This document shows, piece after piece, positions 7,385-14,308 of a stretch of 18,782 bases of DNA. The notes below the pieces were generated by a model. It ran no database searches. It saw nothing but the letters and a program-made list of their open reading frames with translations, and was not told the origin of the DNA. Positions within the stretch are counted from its first letter, which is position 1. The number at the start of each line of letters is the position of its first letter. Source of the stretch: Streptomyces sp. NRRL S-37 (lineage in GTDB: Bacteria; Actinomycetota; Actinomycetes; Streptomycetales; Streptomycetaceae); contig NZ_JOIZ01000044.1 in NCBI RefSeq assembly GCF_000721605.1, positions 1 to 18,782 on the forward strand, given 5' to 3'. The position numbers were made by a program, and so were the translations under genes.

Positions 7385-8574
7385 CGCTCACCGGCGAGGT
7401 CGAGATCACTCCTGCTCGTCCCGGCCACACCCCCAGCACTCCGGGGACGGCGCCACGGACGGGCGACCGGACCGGACACCGCCCGCCACCACGCCTCCAC
7501 CGGCAGCGTCCCCGCCGGCTCGAACGGCTCACCCGGCCGCGGGAACGCCACCGTCTGCCCCGCCTCCCCGGCCGCGTCCTCCATCCACTCCCCCGGCTCC
7601 GCCCACGCGTGCGGAGCCAGGTTGAAGGTGCCCCAGTGGATGGGCAGCAGCACGCCGGCCGCCTCGCCGCCCTGCAGGTCGAGATGGGCCCGGACGCCTT
7701 CCTCGGGCGTCATGTGGATGTCGGGCCAGAAGTCCGAGTACGCGCCGACCTGGATCATCGTGGCGTCGAACGGGCCGTGGTCGGTGCCGATGTCCTTGAA
7801 GCCCTCGAAGTAGCCGGTGTCACCGCTGTGGTAGATCCGGTGCTCCTCACCCGCGGCCACCCAGGAGGCCCACAGGGTGTGCTGGGTGTTGCGCAGGCCC
7901 CGGCCGCAGAAGTGGCGGGCCGGGGTGGCGGTGAGGGTGAGTCCGCCGATCTTCGTCGTCTCGTGCCAGTCCAGCTCGCGCAGCCGTCCGGCGGACACGC
8001 CCCAGCGCTCCAGGTGCGCGCCGACGCCGAGGGGCACGGCGAACAGGGTGTCCGTGCCGGCCAGCGCCTTGATCGTGGGCAGGTCCAGGTGGTCGTAGTG
8101 GTCGTGGGAGATCACGACGACGTCGACCGGGCCGAGCGCGGCCAGCGGCAGCGGGGCGGGGTGCAGCCGCCTGGGTCCGGCGAAGGGGAACGGTGAGCAG
8201 CGCTCACCCCACACGGGGTCGAACAGGACCCGGTGTCCGTCGATCTCCGCGAGCACGCTGGAGTGGCCCATCCAGGTCAGGCGCAGCCCGGTGGCCGGCG
8301 GGCGGGAGATGTCGGCCAGGGTGGTCGGGTGCACCGGGATGGCGCCCTTGGGGGCGCGGCGGGACCGGGAGTCCTTGTCGAAGTAGATCTTCGCCAGGTC
8401 CCGCGTCGACCCCGACGGGCGAATCCGGGCGGCGCCCCCGGGATTCTGGAACACGCCGTCCTTGAAGTGCGGGGATCTGCGGATGCGTGCCATGCGCTCG
8501 CCACTCGGGTCCGCGCCGAAGGCCACGGGCCGCAGGGCGCGCAGCCCGGAGCTCTGGGAACGGGAATCGGCCAC
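7381..8574 (-). CDS. metallo-beta-lactamase-fold hydrolase, UlaG/NAPE-PLD-like
   Basis: A 397-residue cytoplasmic zinc hydrolase of the metallo-beta-lactamase fold, in the branch that includes NAPE-hydrolysing phospholipase D and UlaG. The metal motif is SHDHYDHLD (156-164: H157, H159, D161, H162); further ligands are H221 (ATPARHFCGRG), D252 (HSGDTGYFEGF) and H313 (LPIHWGTFNLAPHAW). The first 95 residues, with PHFKDGVFQNP and LAKIYFDKD, match the N-terminal extension usual for NAPE-PLD-like bacterial proteins. The natural substrate in Streptomyces is unknown to me; a phosphodiester or lactone is likely. The GTG at 8574 has GGAGG four bases upstream, which settles the start. The last 35 residues are basic and low in complexity. 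Confidence 0.88.
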   Translation of the reverse strand: MADSRSQSSGLRALRPVAFGADPSGERMARIRRSPHFKDGVFQNPGGAARIRPSGSTRDLAKIYFDKDSRSRRAPKGAIPVHPTTLADISRPPATGLRLTWMGHSSVLAEIDGHRVLFDPVWGERCSPFPFAGPRRLHPAPLPLAALGPVDVVVISHDHYDHLDLPTIKALAGTDTLFAVPLGVGAHLERWGVSAGRLRELDWHETTKIGGLTLTATPARHFCGRGLRNTQHTLWASWVAAGEEHRIYHSGDTGYFEGFKDIGTDHGPFDATMIQVGAYSDFWPDIHMTPEEGVRAHLDLQGGEAAGVLLPIHWGTFNLAPHAWAEPGEWMEDAAGEAGQTVAFPRPGEPFEPAGTLPVEAWWRAVSGPVARPWRRPRSAGGVAGTSRSDLDLAGER

Positions 8575-8611
8575 GGTACCTCCAAGTGGAGTCGGTCAGA
8601 CATTCCATTAT

Positions 8612-8653
8612 GTGCGGCCGTGTCCGGCACCGCGGTGCCGGATACGGCCGCAC
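8612..8653. terminator. 42-base near-perfect palindrome after the SGNH hydrolase gene
   Basis: A 20-bp stem, with one G-T wobble and only GC at the centre, lies between the stop of the SGNH hydrolase gene (8670) and the start of the metallo-hydrolase gene (8574), both on the minus strand. The arms start GTGCGGCCGTGTCC and end GGATACGGCCGCAC. Most likely it terminates the SGNH transcript; its unusual length and tiny loop also allow a DNA-binding role in the promoter region of the metallo-hydrolase gene. Confidence 0.65.
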
Positions 8654-8669
8654 CCGAGAAAACGACCTC

Positions 8670-9488
8670 TTACGCCACCGCGGCGATCCGTACCTTGATG
8701 TCGTCCGGCGACAGCGTCCCCTTGGCGATCACATGGTCGCCGGAGGACTCCCCGCGCAGCCGGCGGCCGATCCACGGCACCAGGTACTCGCGGGCCCAGT
8801 GGACGTCGTCCCGCCGGATCTCGAAGGTGCCGCGGGGCGGCAGGGGCGGCCAGGGCTGTTCCGGATCGGCGGGGACGTCCAGGCCGAGGGCCTGCCCGGC
8901 GCGGAGCGCGACGCGGGTGTGCCCCTCCGGCGACAGGTGCAGCCGGTCGGCGTCCCAGGCCCTGCGGTCCTGGACGCTCCTGAGGGACCACAGGTCGAGC
9001 ACCGGGCAGCCGTAGCGGTCGGCGACGGCCCGTACGTGCATGTTGTACGTCGCGATCTTGCCGCGCAGATGCTTCAGCAGGGGGACGCCGCGGGTGTCGA
9101 ACCCGGTCGTCACCATCACTGTCCCGGATACGGCCGTGAGCGCGGCGATCGCCCGCTCGAACCGCTCGGCCACCTCGTCCGGGTCGCTGCCGGGGCGGAG
9201 GATGTCGTTGCCGCCCGCGCAGAACGAGACCAGGTCGGGGGCGAGTTCGACCGCCCTCGGAAGCTGGTCCGCCACGATCTGGTCCAGGAGTTTTCCGCGC
9301 ACGGCGAGGTTGGTGTACGCGAAGTCTCCCTCGGGCCGGAGGTCCGCGAGGAGCACGGCGAACCGGTCGGCCCAGCCGACGAACGCCCCGTCGGGGCCGG
9401 GGTCGCCGACGCCCTCGGTGAAGCTGTCCCCCACCGCCACGTACGACCCGATCACTGCTCTGCTGTCACTCTTCGAATCGTCTGCCAC
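8670..9488 (-). CDS. SGNH/GDSL-family esterase or lipase
   Basis: A 272-residue hydrolase of the SGNH fold, acting on an ester of unknown nature. The four hallmark blocks are all present: GDSFTEG with nucleophile S22, NLAVRG with G65, CAGGND with N94, and D181-R-L-H184 in DRLHLSPEGH. There is no signal peptide, so the protein is expected in the cytoplasm. The C-terminal 70 residues (PWPPLPPRGTFEIRRDD onward) are outside the core fold. The GTG at 9488 gives MADDSKSDSRAV; no ribosome binding site is well placed for it, and a GTG twelve codons further in is possible. A ten-codon ORF overlaps the start and may couple to it. The gene is alone between two strong hairpins. Confidence 0.88.
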   Translation of the reverse strand: MADDSKSDSRAVIGSYVAVGDSFTEGVGDPGPDGAFVGWADRFAVLLADLRPEGDFAYTNLAVRGKLLDQIVADQLPRAVELAPDLVSFCAGGNDILRPGSDPDEVAERFERAIAALTAVSGTVMVTTGFDTRGVPLLKHLRGKIATYNMHVRAVADRYGCPVLDLWSLRSVQDRRAWDADRLHLSPEGHTRVALRAGQALGLDVPADPEQPWPPLPPRGTFEIRRDDVHWAREYLVPWIGRRLRGESSGDHVIAKGTLSPDDIKVRIAAVA

Positions 9489-9498
9489 AACCGCTCAT
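9466..9498 (-). CDS. possible 10-codon upstream ORF overlapping the SGNH start
   Basis: An ATG at 9498, with GAAGG (9509-9505) six bases upstream, opens a ten-codon frame MSGCGRRFEE ending at TGA 9468-9466. It overlaps the SGNH start codon in another frame. The visible ribosome binding site fits this small frame better than the SGNH GTG, so ribosomes could load here and reinitiate. It may equally be chance. Confidence 0.25.
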   Translation of the reverse strand: MSGCGRRFEE

Positions 9499-9591
9499 GA
9501 TTCACCTTCGAATGTGACCTACGCGACCGTAAGGAAGGGTTGACGGGCGGTGAGATAAGCCACTCTCAAAATGTTGGCCAATTCAGGAATA

Positions 9592-9633
9592 CGCCGAAGG
9601 CCGGACCCGGGGATCGGGGTCCGGCCTTCGGCG
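9592..9633. terminator. strong terminator hairpin after the M23 peptidase gene
   Basis: A perfect 17-bp stem, CGCCGAAGGCCGGACCC with its complement, surrounds an eight-base loop (9609-9616). It starts 28 bases after the peptidase stop on the minus strand and is followed there by TATTCCTGAATT, a weak T-rich tail. It also lies upstream of the SGNH gene and can isolate the two transcripts. Confidence 0.8.
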
Positions 9634-9660
9634 CGCGTGTCAGGAAGGTCGCCGCGGGGG

Positions 9661-10590
9661 TCAGCCGATGGAGACGCCCTTGGAGCGGAGGTAGGCGACC
9701 GGGTCCACGTCCGAGCCGTAGTCCGGGGTGGTACGGATCTCGAAGTGCAGGTGGGGGCCGGTCACGTTGCCGGTCGCGCCGGAGAGGCCGACCTGCTGGC
9801 CGGCGGTGACGGTCTGGCCGGCCGAGACGGACAGCGAGGACAGGTGGGCGTACTGGGCGTAGTAGCCGTCGTCGAGCTTGACGACGACCTGGTTGCCGTA
9901 CGCGCCGCCCCAGCCGGCGGAGACGACGGTGCCCGCGCCGACGGCCTTCAGGGAGGTGCCGGTCGGGACGCTGAAGTCGACACCGGTGTGGTAGCCGCTG
10001 GACCACATGCTGCCGGCCACCTTGTAGGCGGTGCCGAGACCGCCGGCGCCGGGCACCGGGGAGGTGTAACCGGAGGCGGTCGCGGCCTGGTCGGTGCTGG
10101 TGGTCTGGGCGGAGGCGTCCGAGGAGGGCTGCTCGGCGGGCTGCTCCGCCGGCTGCTCGGCCTCCTGCTGCGGGGCCGCCGGGGTCTCCGGGGCGGACGG
10201 CTCCTCCGGCGTGCTCGCGGCGGCCGTGCCGTCGAGGGAGAGCTTCAGGCCGGGGTGGATGAGCGACGGGTCGTCGCCGATGGCCTGGCGGTTGTCCGTG
10301 TAGAGCTGCTTCCAGCCACCGTCGACGTGCTCCGTCTCGGCGATCTTCGCGAGGTAGTCGCCGGCCTTCACGGTGTACGTGCGGGCCTCGTCGCCCTTTT
10401 CGGCGACGGTCTTCTGGCCGGCGGAAAGGGACTGGACGGCCTTCTCGGGGGCGGTCTGCGGGGTGGCGGCGTGCGCGCCGGCGGCGCCGAGAAGCGGCAG
10501 GGCGAGTGCGGCGCCACCGGTTCCGGCGGCGGCGATGGAGCGGGTGAGACGCTGGGTCCTGGTACGGCGGTGCTTACCCTTCGCGGGCAT
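9661..10590 (-). CDS. secreted LysM-M23 peptidoglycan endopeptidase
   Basis: A 309-residue exported cell-wall hydrolase that should cut peptide bridges of peptidoglycan. The basic start KGKHRRTRTQRLTRS and the hydrophobic stretch ending GAHA-AT (about 42) form a signal peptide. A LysM domain (about 71-119, TYTVKAGDYLAKIAE to HPGLKLSL) binds glycan. A Pro/Glu/Gln/Ser/Thr linker with AEQP repeats (121-170) leads to the M23 (LytM) zinc domain: H201 and D205 in YHTGVDF, H249 in QYAHLS, and the HLH motif at 280-282 in GPHLHFE, so all catalytic ligands are kept. The ATG at 10590 follows AGAGGA at seven bases. A c-di-AMP riboswitch and promoter precede it, so the gene is expected to respond to that second messenger. 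A hairpin terminator ends the unit. Confidence 0.95.
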   Translation of the reverse strand: MPAKGKHRRTRTQRLTRSIAAAGTGGAALALPLLGAAGAHAATPQTAPEKAVQSLSAGQKTVAEKGDEARTYTVKAGDYLAKIAETEHVDGGWKQLYTDNRQAIGDDPSLIHPGLKLSLDGTAAASTPEEPSAPETPAAPQQEAEQPAEQPAEQPSSDASAQTTSTDQAATASGYTSPVPGAGGLGTAYKVAGSMWSSGYHTGVDFSVPTGTSLKAVGAGTVVSAGWGGAYGNQVVVKLDDGYYAQYAHLSSLSVSAGQTVTAGQQVGLSGATGNVTGPHLHFEIRTTPDYGSDVDPVAYLRSKGVSIG

Positions 10591-10604
10591 GTCGAATTCC
10601 TCTC

Positions 10605-10786
10605 CGGCGCCTGCGAGGTGAGCTGTCGGGTTCGGGCTGGAGATGCCCGGCCGCGTTGTCGCGCGGCTTCACCCCGAGCCGTTCCGGGAACCGGAACAGG
10701 CAGTGGTACCTGTGGGTCCCCCGCTCCTGCCGTACACGGGTGGGTGTGGTTACGGGCTCCGGGCGGCGGCAGGATTGGGCGTCCGT
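10605..10786 (-). ncRNA. c-di-AMP riboswitch (ydaO-yuaA type)
   Basis: The leader of the M23 peptidase gene carries the conserved blocks of the ydaO riboswitch in order on the minus strand: CGCCCAATCCTG at the 5' side, GGAGCGGGGGACCC, GGGGTGAAGCCG, CCCGAACCCGACAGCTCACC and CTCGCAGGCG at the 3' side. The end of the element is about 15 bases before the start codon. In actinobacteria this class commonly controls cell-wall hydrolase genes and lowers expression when c-di-AMP is bound. Here the ribosome binding site lies immediately after the aptamer, so control could be at transcription or translation. Edges are approximate. Confidence 0.9.
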
Positions 10787-10800
10787 CCGGATCGGTGGCG

Positions 10801-10830
10801 AACGTAAGCGACCCGGACGCGAGGGGACAA
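10801..10830 (-). promoter_or_regulatory. promoter for the riboswitch and M23 peptidase transcript
   Basis: On the minus strand TTGTCC (10830-10825) and TACGTT (10806-10801) are separated by 18 bases, a good match to a housekeeping (HrdB-type) promoter. The start point would be near 10794, just before the 5' edge of the riboswitch. This fit supports both calls. Confidence 0.6.
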
Positions 10831-11072
10831 GCGCGAGGTTCACCGCGCACGCGCTTTTCCGTGATCCAAAAGGGGAATTGACGTCACCGAGCGTCAGCCG
10901 GGATTCTTTTTCCCCCGTGAATTCCCTTGTCGTTCCACGGAATTACGTGAGCATGGCGACAACGCATCGTCACGGATATGACGCTGCTCACGCACCCCTT
11001 CCCCATCTCCCTTTCTTTCGGGGCACGTTATGGCGAACTTCCCTAATCGGACAGAACGCCCTAATCGTCGGA
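10831..11072. other. AT-richer intergenic region with repeats
   Basis: This lies between the end of the alpha-galactosidase gene and the promoter of the peptidase gene. It is the least GC-rich part of the window, with T- and A-runs. CGTGAGCA (10946-10953) and TGCTCACG (10985-10992) form an inverted repeat 31 bases apart; CCCTAATCG occurs twice (11041-11049 and 11059-11067), 18 bases apart; TGACGTCA (10879-10886) is a perfect 8-bp palindrome. I see no protein-coding gene. The palindromes may be operators, or parts of a small RNA or terminator. Confidence 0.45.
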
Positions 11073-13190
11073 TCACAGGCGCCGCAGCCGCACCACCGCC
11101 GCGTCCAGATCTCCTCGCAGACCGGTGCGCAGTCCGTGATGCAGCAGGAGGGCACCTCGGTACGTTTCGCCGTTTTCGCGGCATTCGTACGACGCCTCCG
11201 GGTCGAGGCCGCGCAGCCGGAGGGCCGGGACGGGCTCTCCGTGGTGCTGCGCCTGGAGGCAGGCGAGGACGACGGTCTCGTCGCCGAGGACGTACTGCAC
11301 CGCGCTCAGCCCGCCCTCCGGAGGGCGCAGCCGGTACAGGTCGCCGCGCTGGACGACGGGCCGGATCTCCTTGTAGAGCGCGACCCACTCCCGCGCCTCG
11401 GCGAGCTCCTCCCCGGTCCACCGCGCGAGGTCGCCGCCGACGCCGAGCACCCCGGCCATGGCGCTGACGAACCGGAAGCGCAGCGAGCTGACCCGTCCGT
11501 TGAGCATCGCGTTCGGGCTGTCGGTGACCCAGGCGGCCATCACCTGGGCCGGGTGGATCTGGCTGAAGCCGTGCTGGATCGCGAGCCGGTCGAGCGGGTC
11601 GGTGTTGTCCGAGGTCCACACCTGGTCGGTACGGGAGAGGACCCCCAGGTCGATCCGGCCGCCGCCGCCCGAGCAGGACTCGAAGGCCACGTCCGGATGG
11701 GCCGCCCGCAGCCGGTCCAGCAGCGCGTACAGGCCGCGCACATGGTCGGTCCACAGCCGCTGCGGATACGGGTCGTCCGGCCAGCCTGCGTCGGTGGAGG
11801 AGCGGTTGAAGTCCCACTTCACATAGTCGACGGGAGCGCTGGAGAGCAGTCCGTCGAGCCGCTCCCAGAGGTACTCCCGCACGTCGTCGCGCGCGAGGTT
11901 GAGCACGAGCTGGTTGCGGTACTCCGTGCGCCGGCGGCCCGGCTGGAACTGCACCCAGTCGGGGTGCGCGCGGTACAGGTCGCTGTCGGGGTTGACCATC
12001 TCCGGCTCGACCCAGATGCCGAACTGCATCCCGAGCCCGTGCACATGGTCGGCGAGGGGTTTCAGGCCGCCGGGGAAGCGGTCGGGGTTGGGCGTCCAGT
12101 CGCCGAGCCCGGCCCGGTCGCTCGTCCGCGCCCCGAACCAGCCGTCGTCGACCACGAACAGTTCGACACCCATCGCGGCGGCCCGCTCCGCGAGTCCCCG
12201 CTGCCGCTCCTCCGAGATGTCGAACCCGGTGGCCTCCCAGGAGTTGAACAGCACGGGCCGGTCCCGGTCCGCGTCCGGGACGACGTACGTCCGCTGGTAG
12301 GCGTGCCAGGCGCGGCTGGCGCCGCCGAAGCCGCCGTCGCTCCACAGACCGGCGAAGACCGGTGTGACGTACGTCTCCCCCGTGTCCAGCATCAGCAGGC
12401 CGGAGTCGTCGTGTCCCGCGCCGCCGGTGATCTGCACGCGTGCGTCGGGGAGTTGGGCGACCGAGACGCGCCAGGAGCCGGACCAGCCGAGGGCGCAGCC
12501 GTAGACCTCGCCGCGTTCCTCGGTGGCGTCGGTGTCGAGCGCGACCCAGGGCAGGTGCTGGTGTCCGGTGTGGCCGCGGCGGCTGCCGATGATCTTCTCG
12601 CCGTAGGTGAGCGGGGCACTTGTCAGCCGGGACTCGGCGGCCCAGCGGCCGTGGAGCTGGGAGAGCCGCCAGTGCTCGCGCTCGGGCAGGGTCCAGGTGG
12701 CGGAGTCGGCGCGCAGAAGTTCGACCGCGGGTCCCCGGTTGTGCAGGGTCACCCAGCGTTCGACCACGTCGTCGCGCATCCGGTAGTGCAGGGTCACGGT
12801 CAGCCCGCCGTCGCGGAAGCGGAGGCGGAGTTCGCCGTCGCCGATCCCGCCGTCGCCAGTCCCGCCGTCGCCGGTCCCGCCGTCGTCGGTCTCGTGGCCG
12901 TCGAAGACCCACTCGGTGCCGCGCCGTCCGTCGGCGGTGCGCACGGACAGGGCGGGCCTCACGAAGCGGGGGCCGCCCTCGACCGGGTACTCCTCGCGCC
13001 CGTCCAGGCGGGACTCGAACGGCCAGTCGTCCGGCAGCGGGCGCGCGGCGAGGGCCTCCGCGTCGGCGAGCGCGATCCTCGGGCCCCAGTGCAGATGCAC
13101 CAGCTCGTCGCGGTCCGTGACATGGAGCGCGTAGCCGCTGGCCGGCCCCGACAGGAGCCAGGTACGACCGTCTCGGGAGACCTGCGCCAC
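11073..13190 (-). CDS. alpha-galactosidase, glycoside hydrolase family 36
   Basis: A 705-residue enzyme that removes terminal alpha-linked galactose from sugars such as melibiose and raffinose. An N-terminal beta-sandwich (about 1-290) precedes a TIM barrel with family GH36 motifs: FNSWEATGFD, FVVDDGWFG, GIWVEPEMVN, DYVKWDFNR with nucleophile D460, ESCSGGGGRID, and WTSDNTD with acid/base D528. A small C-terminal beta domain follows. No signal peptide is seen, so it is probably cytoplasmic and would act on imported sugars, though no transporter is next to it. The GTG at 13190 was chosen because GGAGG lies four bases upstream; a TTG at 13214 is also in frame but has no better signal. A 15-bp tandem repeat inserts DGGTG units near residues 103-118. 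The gene is divergent from the phosphatase gene. Confidence 0.93.
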   Translation of the reverse strand: MAQVSRDGRTWLLSGPASGYALHVTDRDELVHLHWGPRIALADAEALAARPLPDDWPFESRLDGREEYPVEGGPRFVRPALSVRTADGRRGTEWVFDGHETDDGGTGDGGTGDGGIGDGELRLRFRDGGLTVTLHYRMRDDVVERWVTLHNRGPAVELLRADSATWTLPEREHWRLSQLHGRWAAESRLTSAPLTYGEKIIGSRRGHTGHQHLPWVALDTDATEERGEVYGCALGWSGSWRVSVAQLPDARVQITGGAGHDDSGLLMLDTGETYVTPVFAGLWSDGGFGGASRAWHAYQRTYVVPDADRDRPVLFNSWEATGFDISEERQRGLAERAAAMGVELFVVDDGWFGARTSDRAGLGDWTPNPDRFPGGLKPLADHVHGLGMQFGIWVEPEMVNPDSDLYRAHPDWVQFQPGRRRTEYRNQLVLNLARDDVREYLWERLDGLLSSAPVDYVKWDFNRSSTDAGWPDDPYPQRLWTDHVRGLYALLDRLRAAHPDVAFESCSGGGGRIDLGVLSRTDQVWTSDNTDPLDRLAIQHGFSQIHPAQVMAAWVTDSPNAMLNGRVSSLRFRFVSAMAGVLGVGGDLARWTGEELAEAREWVALYKEIRPVVQRGDLYRLRPPEGGLSAVQYVLGDETVVLACLQAQHHGEPVPALRLRGLDPEASYECRENGETYRGALLLHHGLRTGLRGDLDAAVVRLRRL
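12843..12892. repeat. 15-bp tandem repeat inside the alpha-galactosidase gene
   Basis: A unit that reads GACGGCGGGACCGGC on the minus strand occurs about three times with single-base changes, ending in a partial copy. It encodes DGGTG-DGGTG-DGGIG, a flexible loop in the N-terminal beta-sandwich. Units are multiples of three, so changes in copy number keep the frame. Edges are approximate. Confidence 0.75.
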
Positions 13191-13257
13191 CGAACCTCCA
13201 ACAGACTCGAACAAGTGCGATCAGACACCAACATCATCGGGGGCACGGGGGCGTCCG

Positions 13258-13306
13258 GGCAATGCCTGTGGAGAACTCATTGCCCCAGGCAGGCATGTCG
13301 TATCGT
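13258..13306 (+). promoter_or_regulatory. candidate promoter/operator between alpha-galactosidase and phosphatase genes
   Basis: GGCAATG (13258-13264) and CATTGCC (13278-13284) form an inverted repeat 13 bases apart. On the plus strand TTGCCC (13280-13285) and TATCGT (13301-13306) could be -35 and -10 elements, 15 bases apart, which is short. The start would lie near 13313, about 50 bases before the phosphatase GTG. The repeat sits where a regulator could control both divergent genes. Confidence 0.35.
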
Positions 13307-13361
13307 CAAGTGGTGCCCGCCGGCGAGCCCCGCCGGCGGCGCCGAGTGGGAGGAGTCCTTC

Positions 13362-14159
13362 GTGACGCAGCAGATCCCGTCGACCGAACCCGAGCTGACC
13401 GGAGTACGCAACTTCCGCGACGTGGGCGGACTGCCGACCGTCGACGGCCGGCGGATGCGGTACGGAGTGCTCTTCCGCAGCGGCCATCTCGCCCACGCGA
13501 CCGCCGAGGACGCCGCCTTCCTCTCCTCGCTCGGGCTGCACACGGTCTTCGACTTCCGTAACGCGGCCGACCAGAGGCTGGAGGGGCCGGACGTCGCGCT
13601 GCCGGGCGTGCGCAACGTGAACCTGCCGCTCAGCGACCCGGCCGACGGCGCCGAGTTCTGGAAGATGGTCCGCGACGGCGATCTGGAACAGCTGCGCTCG
13701 ATCCTCGCGGACGGCAAGGGCGCGGACCGGATGATCAGCTCCTACCGGCTGATCGTCAAGGAGCGCACCGCCGAGCACTCCCGGGTGCTGCGCTCGCTCG
13801 CCGAGGACAGCGTCCCCGCGCTGATGCACTGCGCGGCCGGCAAGGACCGCGCGGGACTGTCGGTGGCGGTGACCCTGCTCGCGCTGGGCGTCGAACGCGA
13901 CGCGATCCTCGAGGACTACCTGAAGTCCAACGCCAAGCACCGCCGCTACAAGGTGCGGCGCAGCGGCAGCTCCGCCTCGGCCTACTCCCCCGAGGTCATG
14001 GAGCTGCTCAGCCCGCTGTTCGACGCGCGCGAGGAGTACCTGTCGGCGGCCTTCGAGACCATCGAGGAGACCTGGGGCGGTGTGGAGCCGTACCTGGAGC
14101 AGGCGCTCGGGCTCACGCCCGGGGACCGGGAGCGGCTGCGCGAGCGCCTGCTCGACTGA
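13362..14159 (+). CDS. tyrosine-protein phosphatase, MptpB/Y_phosphatase3-like
   Basis: A 265-residue protein of the dual-specificity phosphatase fold, close to the bacterial family that includes Mycobacterium tuberculosis PtpB. The active-site loop is HCAAGKDRAGLS, with nucleophile C157 and phosphate-binding R163, matching HCxxGxxR with the family's Lys at the middle position. GVRNFRDVGGLPTVDGRRMRYGVLFRSGHL near the start is the other hallmark (seen as VRNFRDVGGL, then GVLFRSGHL). These enzymes remove phosphate from phosphotyrosine, phosphoserine or phosphoinositides; the true substrate is not evident. There is no signal peptide, though PtpB-like proteins can be exported by other routes. The GTG at 13362 follows GGGAGGAG at a good distance. 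It is divergent from the alpha-galactosidase gene and converges on the DUF6126 gene with only 20 bases between. Confidence 0.9.
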   Translation: MTQQIPSTEPELTGVRNFRDVGGLPTVDGRRMRYGVLFRSGHLAHATAEDAAFLSSLGLHTVFDFRNAADQRLEGPDVALPGVRNVNLPLSDPADGAEFWKMVRDGDLEQLRSILADGKGADRMISSYRLIVKERTAEHSRVLRSLAEDSVPALMHCAAGKDRAGLSVAVTLLALGVERDAILEDYLKSNAKHRRYKVRRSGSSASAYSPEVMELLSPLFDAREEYLSAAFETIEETWGGVEPYLEQALGLTPGDRERLRERLLD

Positions 14160-14179
14160 GGCGGGCCCGGGGCGGGCGC

Positions 14180-14308
14180 CTACTTCTTCGGAGCGATCTC
14201 GAAGAGGAAGTAGATGAAGGCCGCGAAGAGGTGTCCCACCACGATGTAGATGAACAGCCGCACCCACAGGGCCCGGGGGAACTTCTCTTCCATGTCTCTG
14301 CCGGTCAT
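14180..14308 (-). CDS. small single-helix membrane protein, DUF6126-like
   Basis: A 42-residue protein with a charged N-terminus (MTGRDMEEKFPRALWVR) and one clear membrane helix (about 18-38, LFIYIVVGHLFAAFIYFLF), ending in IAPKK. I recognise it as like the DUF6126 family found beside XRE-cupin regulators in streptomycetes; this is from memory. Its ATG overlaps the stop of the regulator gene as ATGA, and GGAGA lies six bases upstream, so the two are made together. A His in the middle of the helix is notable. It may tether or inhibit the regulator, or act with a membrane enzyme; nothing in the sequence decides this. Confidence 0.85.
   Translation of the reverse strand: MTGRDMEEKFPRALWVRLFIYIVVGHLFAAFIYFLFEIAPKK

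Noticed and set aside
13191..13214. A TTG start for the alpha-galactosidase gene eight codons upstream
   Set aside because: The GGAGG ribosome binding site lies inside that extension and is correctly spaced for the GTG at 13190.
10656..14159. A plus-strand frame open for 1167 codons
   Set aside because: Only its last 265 codons (from GTG 13362) encode a recognisable protein. The rest is antisense to the alpha-galactosidase gene and to the peptidase leader, a common effect of very high GC.
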